Of a stretch of 64,000 nucleotides of DNA, positions 26,089 through 34,236 are shown in pieces. Origin of the DNA: Planktothrix agardhii NIES-204 (lineage in GTDB: Bacteria > Cyanobacteriota > Cyanobacteriia > Cyanobacteriales > Microcoleaceae). The stretch's first letter is position 1; every line of letters begins with the position of its first letter. Position numbers and translations under genes: made by a program. The DNA is taken from assembly GCA_003609755.1 (NCBI GenBank), contig AP017991.1, forward strand, positions 4,637,001 to 4,701,000, in the 5' to 3' direction. Under the pieces are notes generated by a model that was not told where the DNA came from, made no database searches, and was given only the letters and a program-made list of their open reading frames with translations.

Positions 26089-26502
26089 TCAACGCCAATA
26101 GGGTCTACCTTTCCAAAATAGACCGATTAAAATTCCCATAATGGTGATTTGAGATGTGCTAAGTAAAATCACAGGGGGAAAGATAGATTTATAGAGGAAT
26201 AAAACAATTAATAAACTAATAAATAATGCCCATAAACAAGCAACATTAAGAAAAACTTTAGAGGGCTGAATTTCGATTAAATAAATTGATAGGGCTCCCA
26301 CCCCCACCCCTACTGCAAATATAATCAACATTCCCAGGGGAGGAGTCAATAAAAGCAGCATAATTTGTTTGAATGCTGGAGAGTGGGTGATTCCCCAGAG
26401 GGTAAAAACTTCTGCGATCGCAACTATTAAATAAGTCAAGGCGACGCTTTGTAATAAAGATGACCAGGGTAAATTTTTTAGCCGTTGTATAAAATTATTC
26501 AT
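26089..26502 (-). CDS. small membrane protein, unknown
   Basis: 137 residues from the ATG at 26502; the in-frame TTG at 26532 is a weaker start. Four probable membrane spans (about 14-36, 46-68, 78-98, 103-125) with few charged residues. No family recognised. Convergent with the tlyA pair. Confidence 0.6.
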   Translation of the reverse strand: MNNFIQRLKNLPWSSLLQSVALTYLIVAIAEVFTLWGITHSPAFKQIMLLLLTPPLGMLIIFAVGVGVGALSIYLIEIQPSKVFLNVACLWALFISLLIVLFLYKSIFPPVILLSTSQITIMGILIGLFWKGRPYWR

Positions 26503-26700
26503 AGATTTTTTACTAAAATTCACCAGTCTCAACTGGTAAGATTAAATTATTGGGTAAGTGGGATATCCACACAGACAATGTTAAAGACATGAAACGGGTG
26601 CGTTTAATTCGTCCTGTTGAAGTTAGAATCGAGCGTATCTTCAGACCTGAGAGTATCAAAGATTTTTTGATTCAACTTACGTTAAAATTTTTAATGTTGA

Positions 26701-27021
26701 GAACCCCGAACCAATTCCAAGTCTAAGACCGATAACGCAACAGAGGAGAAACCGTTCACCAACCCCACCCTAAAAGTGCGTCGTCAACTTCACTTAATGC
26801 TCCCAGCAAAAAGTGGAATGCGTCGTAAGTATGGGGGTTCTACGACTCGTCATGGATTCCGTAAGGGGGACTTGGTTAAATCTGCCAAGGGTGTTGGTTA
26901 TGTGTCAGCAGACACCGAAAGACAAGTATCTGTCAGCGATGCTAATTGGAAACGGTTAGGGCAGATTGCTTCTAGTAAAGGACAGTTAATTCGCCGTTCT
27001 AACGGGTTGATTGTTATTTAG
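26701..27021 (+). pseudogene. C-terminal remnant of an IscB-like (RRXRR/HNH) nuclease
   Basis: The frame reads VRRQLHLMLPAKSG, RRKYGGSTTRHGFRKGDLV and VSVSDANWKRLGQ with LIRRSNGLIVI at the end. These features (RRQLH, RRKYGG, GFRKGDLV) are those of the C-terminal target-interacting region of IscB/RRXRR-HNH proteins, relatives of the Cas9 ancestor carried by IS200/605 elements. The bridge helix, RuvC and HNH parts are absent; a stop at 26698 closes the frame upstream. A GTG at 26776 could start an 81-residue product. A right-end-like hairpin follows directly. Confidence 0.6.
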
Positions 27022-27035
27022 AAGATTGTGTAAAG

Positions 27036-27061
27036 CCGTCCTTCGCTTCGCTAAAGGACGG
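27036..27061. repeat. right-end-like hairpin after the IscB remnant
   Basis: CCGTCCTT (27036-27043), loop CGCTTCGCTA, AAGGACGG (27054-27061). Position and form mirror the hairpin at the end of the tnpB remnant at 8571. It marks the probable right end of a decayed IS200/605-related element. Confidence 0.55.
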
Positions 27062-27082
27062 GGTTTCAAACCCATTTTTTCG

Positions 27083-27289
27083 ATGACAGAAACATCAATT
27101 AACTGTGCAGAAGCCTGTATAAATGGCTGTGTTTTGGGGGATAAATGCCCCAATCGGGAATATATCCCAGACACGGAGAACTTTATCAATAATACATCCT
27201 TAGATCAAATGTTACAAATGGCAGAGGAAGCGATGCGGAAGAAAAGAACGCAGCCCGCCACTTGGATTTTACCAGATTTTCCTGAGTGA
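27083..27289 (+). CDS. small Cys-rich conserved cyanobacterial protein
   Basis: 68 residues from the ATG at 27083; a longer in-frame start at 27011 would read through the transposon hairpin and is rejected. The N-terminal Cys cluster CAEACINGCVLGDKCPN suggests metal binding, followed by the helix SLDQMLQMAEEAMRKK and the end PATWILPDFPE. I recall very similar short hypothetical proteins in many cyanobacteria, but no function. Its ATG is only 22 bases after the hairpin arm of the decayed element, so the element inserted right at its promoter region. Confidence 0.65.
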   Translation: MTETSINCAEACINGCVLGDKCPNREYIPDTENFINNTSLDQMLQMAEEAMRKKRTQPATWILPDFPE

Positions 27290-27413
27290 ATCAATTGGGT
27301 AAAGCAAATATTAAACCCGACATACCGATGATCGGGGACTTACGACAATTGAGTTATTGAGAGGGAAAGGGGATAAAATTGATTAGAATATTCCCTTTCC
27401 CCCGTGTAATTTA

Positions 27414-28244
27414 CTACTTAATTTTATTAGCTACAATCCGAATTCGCTTGTAGTCAGCAATCCAAGTCCCATTTTTAAATAATTTGGGACGTAAGCGACT
27501 TTCGATATCGTTCATAATATGTATTTGTTCTGAGGCTGAAATCCCTTTAAAAAATTCTCCAGCAAACATTCTCAACCAATTATTTAAGCCTTTGTCTCCA
27601 TCCGTTAATGGAGTGGGACGTTCCACCAAAGTTGCCAGCTTTAACTCAAACCCTTGAGTTTCTAAAAGCATTCCATATTCGCTAATGCTTGGAAAATACC
27701 AGGGATTCAGGGTTTTATTTTTAGGGTATCCCGCAGCATCTAAAGCCTGATCAATTGCTGTAATAATCGTATCAATATTGCCTTTCCCGCCAAATTCTGC
27801 TATAAAACGTCCGCCGGGTTTTAAGGCTCGACAAACTCCAGAAATAACTTTTTCCGGTTGTTTAATCCAATGTAAAACCGCATTGGAAAACACCGCATCA
27901 AATTGTTCTTTCCAGGCTAATTTAGAGGCATCTATGACCAAAAAATTTAGACCGGGATAGGTTTGGCTGGCTCGTTTAATCATGGTTGAAGCATGATCAA
28001 TCCCCGTAACTTCGGCCCCGGTGTTTGTGATTTTGTAACTCAAGTTACCTGTACCACAACCGAGATCCAGAATGTGTTCCCCTATACGGGGATCAAGCAA
28101 TTCCAAGAGATCCACAGCTAAATTGGAGACAAAGCTATGGTGACTATCGTATAATTGTGCATCCCAATAAGACACAGGAGCCATGGGCGCATAGTTTACG
28201 GTCTTAGTATTCATGGTGGAAGTAAGGCAGAATTTACTTGTCAT
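27414..28244 (-). CDS. class I SAM-dependent methyltransferase
   Basis: 276 residues. SAM motif I is HILDLGCGTGNLSYKI; motif II region TGIDHASTMIKRA; FDAVFSNAVLHWI and ALKPGGRFIAEFGG follow. The architecture is that of the trans-aconitate/UbiE-like group of small-molecule methyltransferases; the substrate cannot be told. Other starts are possible at 28214 (MNTKTVNY) or further in, since the conserved part begins at about YWDAQLYDSHHSFVS. Isolated on the minus strand. Confidence 0.85.
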   Translation of the reverse strand: MTSKFCLTSTMNTKTVNYAPMAPVSYWDAQLYDSHHSFVSNLAVDLLELLDPRIGEHILDLGCGTGNLSYKITNTGAEVTGIDHASTMIKRASQTYPGLNFLVIDASKLAWKEQFDAVFSNAVLHWIKQPEKVISGVCRALKPGGRFIAEFGGKGNIDTIITAIDQALDAAGYPKNKTLNPWYFPSISEYGMLLETQGFELKLATLVERPTPLTDGDKGLNNWLRMFAGEFFKGISASEQIHIMNDIESRLRPKLFKNGTWIADYKRIRIVANKIK

Positions 28245-28514
28245 TATTTATTATCCAACATTCTGTTCGTGATTAACTAAAAGTCAAGGAAAATTTAGAC
28301 TGATTTCAAGAGGCAGGTTTTGTCCTAAAGCCCAAAGGTTGATTCGGGCGATGAAAGGCGATCTTGACTCCTGGGTGATTGGCGAACAGGAATCTTTTTA
28401 TACCATCTGGTGAAGCATTATTTCATCTAGTTAAAGATAGAGATTTACTCAACCCCTTATTTTACTTTTATAAAACTATTTAAAATCTTGAGAAAATCTT
28501 GATTAGTGAGAGTA

Positions 28515-28546
28515 TATAGCAATCCTAAATAGGTTGTAACATTTTA
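28515..28546. repeat. dispersed repeat TATAGCAATCCTAAATAGG, second copy
   Basis: TATAGCAATCCTAAATAGG then TTGTAACATTTTA, nearly identical to copies at 1333 and 62951. It lies about 70 bases upstream of speE within a 370-bp gap that otherwise shows no gene. Confidence 0.85.
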
Positions 28547-28614
28547 ATTTTGTAGCAGATCCAGAATGCTCTACCCTAGAACATTGGATCTGTATTTTTT
28601 TAGGAGAAGTAATT

Positions 28615-29556
28615 ATGTCGGGTAGCGAACTAAAAGCTGATTTTTGGGTGAGTGAGTATATCACACCTTGGGATATTTATGTCCATGGAATTACCAAGGT
28701 ATTAGCCTATAAAAAAACTGCCTATCAAGATATGTATGTGGTCGAAACCGGGGCTTACGGAAAAGCCTTAGTTCTTGATGGTAAATGGCAATCTTGTACC
28801 GGAGATGAATTTCTCTATCATGAGCCATTAGTCCATGTCGCCTCCGTTTATCATGGCGATCCTAAAAAAGTTGCGGTTTTGGGCGGGGGAGAAGGGGCGA
28901 CCATTCGGGAGGTTTTACGCTGGAAAACTGTTGAATGTGTTGCGATGATTGATTTAGATGGGGATGTGGTCGAAGCCTGTAAAGAGTATCTGCCAGAAAT
29001 GCACGAAAATGCCTTTGATGACCCCCGTACTCAATTGATTATCGGGGATGCGATCGACTTTTTAGATCAGACTGAGGAAAAATGGGATATTGTGATTTCT
29101 GATTTATCCGATCCGATTGAAGATGGGCCATCTTTTAAATTGTTCACCAAGGAATATTTTGAAAAAATTCGTCAAATTTTAACCCCCGATGGCTATGGGG
29201 TAATTCAAGCTGGCCCGGTTTCCCCGAATGAGATGAAACTGCACGTCCGCCTGGTGAATACCCTGAAAACGGTTTTTCCCCATGTTCACTCCTATACCAG
29301 TTATATTTCCACCTACGGAAGTCCCTGGAGTTTTATTATCGTTTCTGCCCAACCGATTAATACCCGTCCTGAACCGGAAAATGTTGATAAGGTTTTAGAA
29401 GCTCAAACCACCGGGGGTCTAAAGATGTTTGATGGGATAACGATGTTAGGAATGTTACAAGTTCCCAAACATCTGCGGGATGCGATCGCGACTGAAACCG
29501 AAATTTATACCTTAGCTGAACCGCCGAAATTCTTTGGTAAAGGGGCTAATGCTTAA
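28615..29556 (+). CDS. speE: spermidine synthase (polyamine aminopropyltransferase)
   Basis: 313 residues, ATG preceded by AGGAG. It transfers aminopropyl from decarboxylated SAM to putrescine. Visible: the N-terminal beta domain (YQDMYVVETGAYGKALVLDG), DEFLYHEPLVHV, the nucleotide site VAVLGGGEGATIREVL, CVAMIDLDGDVVEACKEY, and the gate/catalytic stretch DIVISDLSDPIEDGP. The end ITMLGMLQVPKHLRDAI is as in cyanobacterial members. All catalytic acids are present; the aminopropyl acceptor could be another diamine. Confidence 0.9.
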   Translation: MSGSELKADFWVSEYITPWDIYVHGITKVLAYKKTAYQDMYVVETGAYGKALVLDGKWQSCTGDEFLYHEPLVHVASVYHGDPKKVAVLGGGEGATIREVLRWKTVECVAMIDLDGDVVEACKEYLPEMHENAFDDPRTQLIIGDAIDFLDQTEEKWDIVISDLSDPIEDGPSFKLFTKEYFEKIRQILTPDGYGVIQAGPVSPNEMKLHVRLVNTLKTVFPHVHSYTSYISTYGSPWSFIIVSAQPINTRPEPENVDKVLEAQTTGGLKMFDGITMLGMLQVPKHLRDAIATETEIYTLAEPPKFFGKGANA

Positions 29557-29565
29557 TCAATGATA

Positions 29566-29632
29566 GGAGGGAACACCGGAACAGCCCCCCTAGCCCCCCG
29601 TGCACGGGGGGCTAGGGGGGAGGGAACGCCGG
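29566..29632. repeat. GC-rich palindromic repeat after speE
   Basis: AACACCGGAACAGCCCCCCT then AGCCCCCCGTGCACGGGGGG and CTAGGGGGGAGGGAACGCCG. It is an extended near-perfect palindrome centred on GTGCAC. Member of the family described at 694, 18949, 21505, 34237 and 62950. Confidence 0.85.
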
Positions 29633-29734
29633 ATCTGGGAATAGGGGGACACTTCCTGTTTTCCTCCGATCTCCTGTCTCCTGACTTCTAATTGTATTGA
29701 TAAACTTTAACCAAAATCCAGTACAATACTCCGT

Positions 29735-29760
29735 GAACCCTTGATAAAATCGCTAACGGT
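29735..29760 (+). promoter_or_regulatory. promoter-like motif shared with the 30.5-kb candidate RNA
   Basis: GAACCCTTGATAAAATCGCT then AACGGT. A closely similar block, GTAACCCTTGATACAATAGT then TAACG, occurs at 30541-30565. Each contains a plausible -10 (GATAAAAT / TACAAT). It lies about 140 bases before the M23 peptidase gene. Confidence 0.4.
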
Positions 29761-29897
29761 TATCGTAAATGTTAGGCTGTTCCCTGTTTACTGCTATCAA
29801 TTCAGTGAATACCCTGAAAAAGTGTGTTCTTTACTGGAACAATTATAAAAAAATCCCACTAATAACCCCTTTTTAGTGATTGAGGAGTCAAACATTA

Positions 29898-30494
29898 ATG
29901 GCAAAATCTAAATTATTGCGTCCAGGTAATCTTATTTTACTAGCAGGATTAATCGGTCTGGGTTTTGGGGTACTGGGATGGAAACAACAGTTCGCCAAAG
30001 CTCAAAATGCTGAAGTGGCAACGGGTGTAAACTGGTCGGGAGCTTCTTTCCCCGTGGAAGGCTTTCAAGAATATACCTCCCCGTTTGGGTATCGTTCGTC
30101 TGGTTTTCACTATGGTTTAGATTTAGCAGCCCCCCAAGGCAGTTATATTCGTAGTTGGTGGCAGGGGACGGTGACAGAAGTTTGGCAAGATGACCGTTGC
30201 GGTACTGGCATTGCGATTCAGTCGGGTCAGTGGGAACATATTTATTGTCATATTCAAGGTAGCGTGGAAAAAAACGCTCAAGGGACTTATTTTATTGACC
30301 GACAGGGGGGAATTCAACTCTGGGAAGGTCAACAAGTTCCTTCTGGGACGAGAATTGCTAGGGTGGGGATGAGTGGACGGACAACGGGCCCTCACCTACA
30401 CTGGGGATTAAAGCATAATGGCAACTGGGTTGATCCCGGTCGGGTGTTACGCTCGATGTATAATCAACAAGTTCAACAAGCTAATCGGGGTTAA
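29898..30494 (+). CDS. M23 family metallopeptidase (LytM-like), membrane-anchored or secreted
   Basis: 198 residues from the ATG at 29898, chosen because GAGGAG lies about 10 bases upstream; the longer TTG start at 29880 overlaps that site. Residues 11-35 are a signal or anchor (NLILLAGLIGLGFGVLGW). The LytM fold covers about 45-185: SPFGYRSSGFHYGLDLAAP (Zn ligands His, Asp), AIQSGQWEHIYCHIQG, and SGRTTGPHLHWGLKHNG with the HxH ligands. All metal and catalytic His are present, so it can be an active peptidoglycan endopeptidase. Confidence 0.88.
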   Translation: MAKSKLLRPGNLILLAGLIGLGFGVLGWKQQFAKAQNAEVATGVNWSGASFPVEGFQEYTSPFGYRSSGFHYGLDLAAPQGSYIRSWWQGTVTEVWQDDRCGTGIAIQSGQWEHIYCHIQGSVEKNAQGTYFIDRQGGIQLWEGQQVPSGTRIARVGMSGRTTGPHLHWGLKHNGNWVDPGRVLRSMYNQQVQQANRG

Positions 30495-30551
30495 TTGTTG
30501 ACTCGTACCGCCTGAAGTTAAATTTTTGTCAAAAAAATGAGTAACCCTTGA

Positions 30552-30690
30552 TACAATAGTTAACGTGAGATTTGAACATTTCTACCCGCACCGCAGATGT
30601 AGAACGCGGCGTTTAGGTATCTTCAAATTGAAACAACAACGGTATCCATAAACCCAGACCAGCAATTGAGATTTTGCGCTGGTCTTTTTT
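30552..30690 (+). ncRNA. candidate small RNA with promoter and intrinsic terminator
   Basis: TACAAT (30552-30557) could act as a -10. A short stem TTCTAC/GTAGAA lies at about 30580-30605. A clear intrinsic terminator (AGACCAGC, 14-base loop, GCTGGTCT, TTTTTT) ends at 30690, about 195 bases after the preceding stop codon. No open frame of note lies between. It could instead be an extended 3' UTR of the peptidase gene. I do not recognise a known RNA family. Confidence 0.35.
30656..30690 (+). terminator. intrinsic terminator
   Basis: AGACCAGC (30656-30663) pairs with GCTGGTCT (30678-30685), followed by a run of T. It ends the peptidase transcript or the candidate small RNA. Confidence 0.85.
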
Positions 30691-30711
30691 GTTGGGTAAT
30701 CGGGAACACGG

Positions 30712-30801
30712 ATTTAAGAGGATTTCACGGATTTCACAGATTTTAATCTGTGTTAATCTGCGTAATCCGTGTTCAGATTTCACGGATTTCAATCCGTGTG
30801 A
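30712..30801. repeat. ACGGATTTCACAGATT-type inverted repeat
   Basis: Repeated blocks CACGGATTTCACAGATTTTA and CTGTGTTAATCTGCGTAATC then CCGTG form nested inverted repeats. CACGGATTTCAATCCGTGTG ends the block as a perfect small hairpin. Dispersed palindromic repeat; no coding content. Confidence 0.7.
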
Positions 30802-30831
30802 ATATGGGTAGTGTCAGAAGATTCCATCGCT

Positions 30832-31209
30832 TTAGTTAAAAGCTGGATTCTGTAATTTGCCTAGTATTTTTTGAGCAAATGAAACTATTTTTTCGATAAA
30901 ATACTTTAAATTATCAGGGGATTTAATTGCCCAAATATTAATCACTAAACAGGTTGTTCCTAGGGATAATAGGATATAGGTGGGAATCATTACCACACCA
31001 ATCATAAACCAAGTGAAAACGTGCAGTACCATCAATCCTGAATACAAACTAGCAAACCCAGAAATTAATAGGATTTGAGAGGTGGGACGATTTAGACCAA
31101 TAAAAATTAAGGTTTGTAAGGTAGCTAATATATTAAATGGGATTAAAAAGGCACAAATTCCCAAACAGTTATTTCGAGAAAACTCAGCAATTGTTGTTAA
31201 ATCTATCAT
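30832..31209 (-). CDS. small membrane protein, unknown
   Basis: 125 residues, four hydrophobic segments (about 16-38, 45-62, 63-85, 88-96) and a basic C-terminus. There is no recognised motif. The ATG start has no clear ribosome site. It could be a conserved cyanobacterial protein. Upstream on the same strand is the 36-residue membrane peptide gene. Confidence 0.5.
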   Translation of the reverse strand: MIDLTTIAEFSRNNCLGICAFLIPFNILATLQTLIFIGLNRPTSQILLISGFASLYSGLMVLHVFTWFMIGVVMIPTYILLSLGTTCLVINIWAIKSPDNLKYFIEKIVSFAQKILGKLQNPAFN

Positions 31210-31292
31210 GATTAAAACTCTGGTTTTTGAGAATAGCTGGAGATGAAATATTTTTTATACTTTTAACTTCTCTATTATAGCCTTTTTAATGG

Positions 31293-31403
31293 CTATCGTT
31301 TCTTGGTTGTCCAAAAATTGGTAAACATCATCAAAAAACTACCTACAACAATCACTAAAGCGAGTCCGACGGGGAGCGCTGTTTCTAAATCAATATTTTC
31401 CAT
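31293..31403 (-). CDS. single-span small membrane protein (36 residues)
   Basis: ATG at 31403 to TAG at 31293. The sequence runs MENIDLETALPVGLALVIVV then GSFLMMFTNFWTTKKR: a short acidic N-terminus, one membrane span and a positively charged end. This is the build of small subunits of photosynthetic or respiratory complexes. It does not match PsbX, Psb30, PetM, PetN, PsaM or PsbN as I remember them. Confidence 0.45.
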   Translation of the reverse strand: MENIDLETALPVGLALVIVVGSFLMMFTNFWTTKKR

Positions 31404-31596
31404 TGTTTCCGTTTCTATACAATCAAGAGATACCTTAACACAGATATTTCTATTTGGGGAAGGGAAAGGCCATAATTTTGAGGATTGACGATTTCACAGA
31501 CCTTGAGAAACTTTGGCTTTCTTCTGTTACTATTAAATTTGTTACATATCTTAATCTTTAAGTACAGTCCTTTAACAAAATTATCGGGAGAAGGCA

Positions 31597-33066
31597 ATGG
31601 TAGAGCAACAAAAAGGACAATGGGATGGGGGAAGGTTTCTAAAAACCCTGGCTTATTTTGGGGTTGTTCCTTTTATTGGTAATATTAGTTGGATACAAAA
31701 TTTATTGAGAATGGGTACAAAACAACCGCAACAGAAACCGAATATTATATTAGTAGTCGGGGCGACCGGAGGGGTGGGAAAACGAGTTGTTAAACGGTTA
31801 CAACAGCGGGGAATAACGGTGCGTTGTTTGGTTAGGGATATTAAAAGAGCTAGAACAATATTAGGAAATACGGTAGAATTAATTGAAGCTGATTTAACAA
31901 TTTCCGAAACCTTGACCTCGGCTATTTTTAAAGATGTTACTGCGATTATTTGTTGTAATGGAACTAAGGTTCAACCTGTGGAGGGAGATACTCCTAATCG
32001 AGAAAAATATTATCAAGGAATTAAGTTTTATCTGCCGGAAGTGGTTGATGTGCCGGAATTAGTCGAATATAAAGGCATACAAAATTTAATTTATGCTGTA
32101 CCTGTAACTCTCAAGAAAGCTGGGGATAAAATTCTGTTTGATTTTACCAAACCCACGGAGGAGATTAAGGAAATTTGGGGAGCATTAGATGATATTGTTA
32201 TGGGGGGTATTAGTGAAAGTTCGTTAAAATTAATCCCCGATGGCGGATTATTTACGGGATATGTTTCAACGGCTAATTCTGGAGGTTTTGTTTCTATTAG
32301 AACTCGCAATTTTGAACCCGCTTTAGATTTATCAGACTATCAGGGAATTGAGTTACGAGTGAAAGGAGATGGAAAACGATATAAATTTATTATTCGCTGT
32401 AATGATGGTTGGGATAGTGTGGGATATTGTTATTCTTTTGATACGGTTTATAATATTCCGATTACGATTAGAATTCCGTTTACAGAATTAATTCCGGTAT
32501 TTCGAGCTAAAACCGTAAAAGATGGAAAACCGTTTGATTCTAGTCAGGTATTTTCCCTACAGTTAATGTTGAGTAAATTTGAATATGATGGAGCTTTAAA
32601 CCCGAAATTTCAACCTGGATTATTTCAATTAGAAATTGAGTCTATTAAAGCTTATGGTGGGAAAGTATTACCTCGGTTTGTTCAGGTAAGTTCGGCGGGG
32701 GTAACTCGTCCGGGGAAACCGGGATTAAATTTAGCAGAAGAACCGCCTGCGGTGCGTTTAAACGAACAATTAGGCGGGATTTTAACTTGGAAGTTAAAAG
32801 GAGAGGATGTGATTCGTTCTAGCGGTATTCCCTATACTATTATTCGTCCCTGTGCGTTAACAGAAGTGCCTGGAGGTTCGGCTTTCAAATTTGCCCAAGG
32901 TGATACGATTAAAGGGCAAGTTAGTCGAGATGATATTGCCGAACTATGTATCCAAGTATTAACTCAAGCGCCAGCTTGTAATACCACTTTTGAAGTTAAA
33001 ACAGAACCGGATAGTCAGTTTTCAGGAAATTGGGATGAGTTATTTTCTGAGTTGAAATCCGACTAA
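31597..33066 (+). CDS. SDR (NAD(P)-binding) protein with inserted CIA30 domain, HCF173-like
   Basis: 489 residues. Atypical short-chain dehydrogenase fold: NIILVVGATGGVGKRVVKRL (GxxGxxG) at about 49-68, then VRCLVRD and VTAIICCNG. Between about 178 and 365 a CIA30 domain is inserted (IWGALDDIVMGGISESSL, GGFVSIRTRNF, IRCNDGWDSVGYCYSF). The SDR fold resumes at FVQVSSAGVTRPGKPGLN and PYTIIRPCALTEVPGG. This is the architecture of plant HCF173, a factor for psbA translation, and of cyanobacterial relatives. The classical Tyr-x3-Lys is absent, suggesting a structural or RNA-binding role rather than catalysis. Confidence 0.85.
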   Translation: MVEQQKGQWDGGRFLKTLAYFGVVPFIGNISWIQNLLRMGTKQPQQKPNIILVVGATGGVGKRVVKRLQQRGITVRCLVRDIKRARTILGNTVELIEADLTISETLTSAIFKDVTAIICCNGTKVQPVEGDTPNREKYYQGIKFYLPEVVDVPELVEYKGIQNLIYAVPVTLKKAGDKILFDFTKPTEEIKEIWGALDDIVMGGISESSLKLIPDGGLFTGYVSTANSGGFVSIRTRNFEPALDLSDYQGIELRVKGDGKRYKFIIRCNDGWDSVGYCYSFDTVYNIPITIRIPFTELIPVFRAKTVKDGKPFDSSQVFSLQLMLSKFEYDGALNPKFQPGLFQLEIESIKAYGGKVLPRFVQVSSAGVTRPGKPGLNLAEEPPAVRLNEQLGGILTWKLKGEDVIRSSGIPYTIIRPCALTEVPGGSAFKFAQGDTIKGQVSRDDIAELCIQVLTQAPACNTTFEVKTEPDSQFSGNWDELFSELKSD

Positions 33067-33067
33067 C

Positions 33068-33192
33068 ATAATTCGTTGTTGCGCTTCAGCGCAATCTTGA
33101 GGGCTTTAGCCCAACAACGTTAAAATCCGATTAACATTGGTTCGTTGTTGCGCTTCAGCGCAAAAATAGAGGGCTAAAGCCCAACAACGAAC
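33068..33192. repeat. tandem pair of nested palindromic repeats
   Basis: Two copies of TTCGTTGTTGCGCTTCAGCG ... GGGCT(T/A)(T/A)AGCCCAACAACG, each with outer arms GTTGTTG/CAACAAC and inner hairpins GCGCTTCAGCGC and GGGCTTTAGCCC. The copies are separated by TTAAAATCCGATTAACATTG, which itself repeats the end of the preceding gene (AAATCCGACTAACAT), so the unit was duplicated with part of the coding end. Confidence 0.85.
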
Positions 33193-33217
33193 TTTATTAA
33201 TTATTTAATAAAAAGTG

Positions 33218-34105
33218 ATGTTAAAGTTTAAACCTGTTTTCACGCCTTATTTATTTTTATTTCCGGCTTTATTAATGCTGACCTTAACGGTATTCTGGCC
33301 AGCGTTACAAGCATTTTATCTGAGTTTATTTAGTTACGATTTACTCACACCTCCCGAATGGGTGGGATTAAAAAATTTTCAACGGTTATGGACAGATGAG
33401 GTATTCTGGGAAACCTTAAAAAATACGTTTCTTTATTTAATCGTAGTGGTTCCAATTTTAGTCTTTGTACCATTAACCTTAGCAATTTTAGTTAACCAAA
33501 AATTACGAGGAATGAATGGATTTAGAACTGCTTATTATGTCCCGGTTGTGATTTCTATGGTGGTGGCGGGTATTGCTTGGAAATGGTTATATGCAGAAAA
33601 TGGTTTTTTCAATCAACTTTTAAACGCTATTGCTATTCCGCCGATTCCTTGGTTAACCAGTCCGAATATTGCCTTATTTAGTGTGATGGCGGTGACTATT
33701 TGGAAAGGGTTAGGCTATTATATGGTAATATATTTAGCAGGATTACAAGGGATTCCATTAGAACTATATGAAGCGGCAAGTATTGATGGTTCGGATGGGT
33801 TTAAAAAACACTGGGATATTACGTTACCTCTGATGAAACCCTATATGGTTTTAGTTGGGGTAATTTCGGCGATTTCCTCCACGAAAGTATTTGAAGAAGT
33901 TTTTATTATGACCCAAGGCGGGCCGAGAAATAGTTCTAAAACCATTGTTTATTATTTATATGAACGAGGATTTCAACAGTTAGAATTTGGCTATGCTTGT
34001 ACTATCGGGTTAATTCTATTTTTAATTGTTTTAGGATTATCAATTTTACGATTAGTGATTGAAAGATTTACGGAAAATATTAATAGCAGTAATCATTTAA
34101 CGTAG
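33218..34105 (+). CDS. carbohydrate ABC transporter permease, MalF/UgpA type
   Basis: 295 residues from the ATG at 33218. Six membrane spans are visible, beginning YLFLFPALLMLTLTVFWPAL. The cytoplasmic EAA loop is intact (LYEAASIDGSDGFKKHWDIT, LPLMKPY). The periplasmic motif TQGGPRNSSKT and the final span follow. It would form the channel with a MalG-type partner, an ATPase and a binding protein. None of these is in the window, so it is an orphan that must pair with genes elsewhere, as with the Synechocystis ggt glucosylglycerol system. Substrate unknown. Confidence 0.9.
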   Translation: MLKFKPVFTPYLFLFPALLMLTLTVFWPALQAFYLSLFSYDLLTPPEWVGLKNFQRLWTDEVFWETLKNTFLYLIVVVPILVFVPLTLAILVNQKLRGMNGFRTAYYVPVVISMVVAGIAWKWLYAENGFFNQLLNAIAIPPIPWLTSPNIALFSVMAVTIWKGLGYYMVIYLAGLQGIPLELYEAASIDGSDGFKKHWDITLPLMKPYMVLVGVISAISSTKVFEEVFIMTQGGPRNSSKTIVYYLYERGFQQLEFGYACTIGLILFLIVLGLSILRLVIERFTENINSSNHLT

Positions 34106-34236
34106 GATGTTTGATGTCTCGAGGACTGTGGGGTGGGAAGGATTTTTCAGCGAGTGAGGACACTCTGACTGCGAAAAGGATAAAACCTGACAACAGTAAT
34201 TTGATAGCATAAGTAGTTGCACAAAATAAATTACCT

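Noticed and set aside
27011-27082. Extended N-terminus for the Cys-rich small protein
   Set aside because: The extra codons come from the IscB remnant end and its hairpin.
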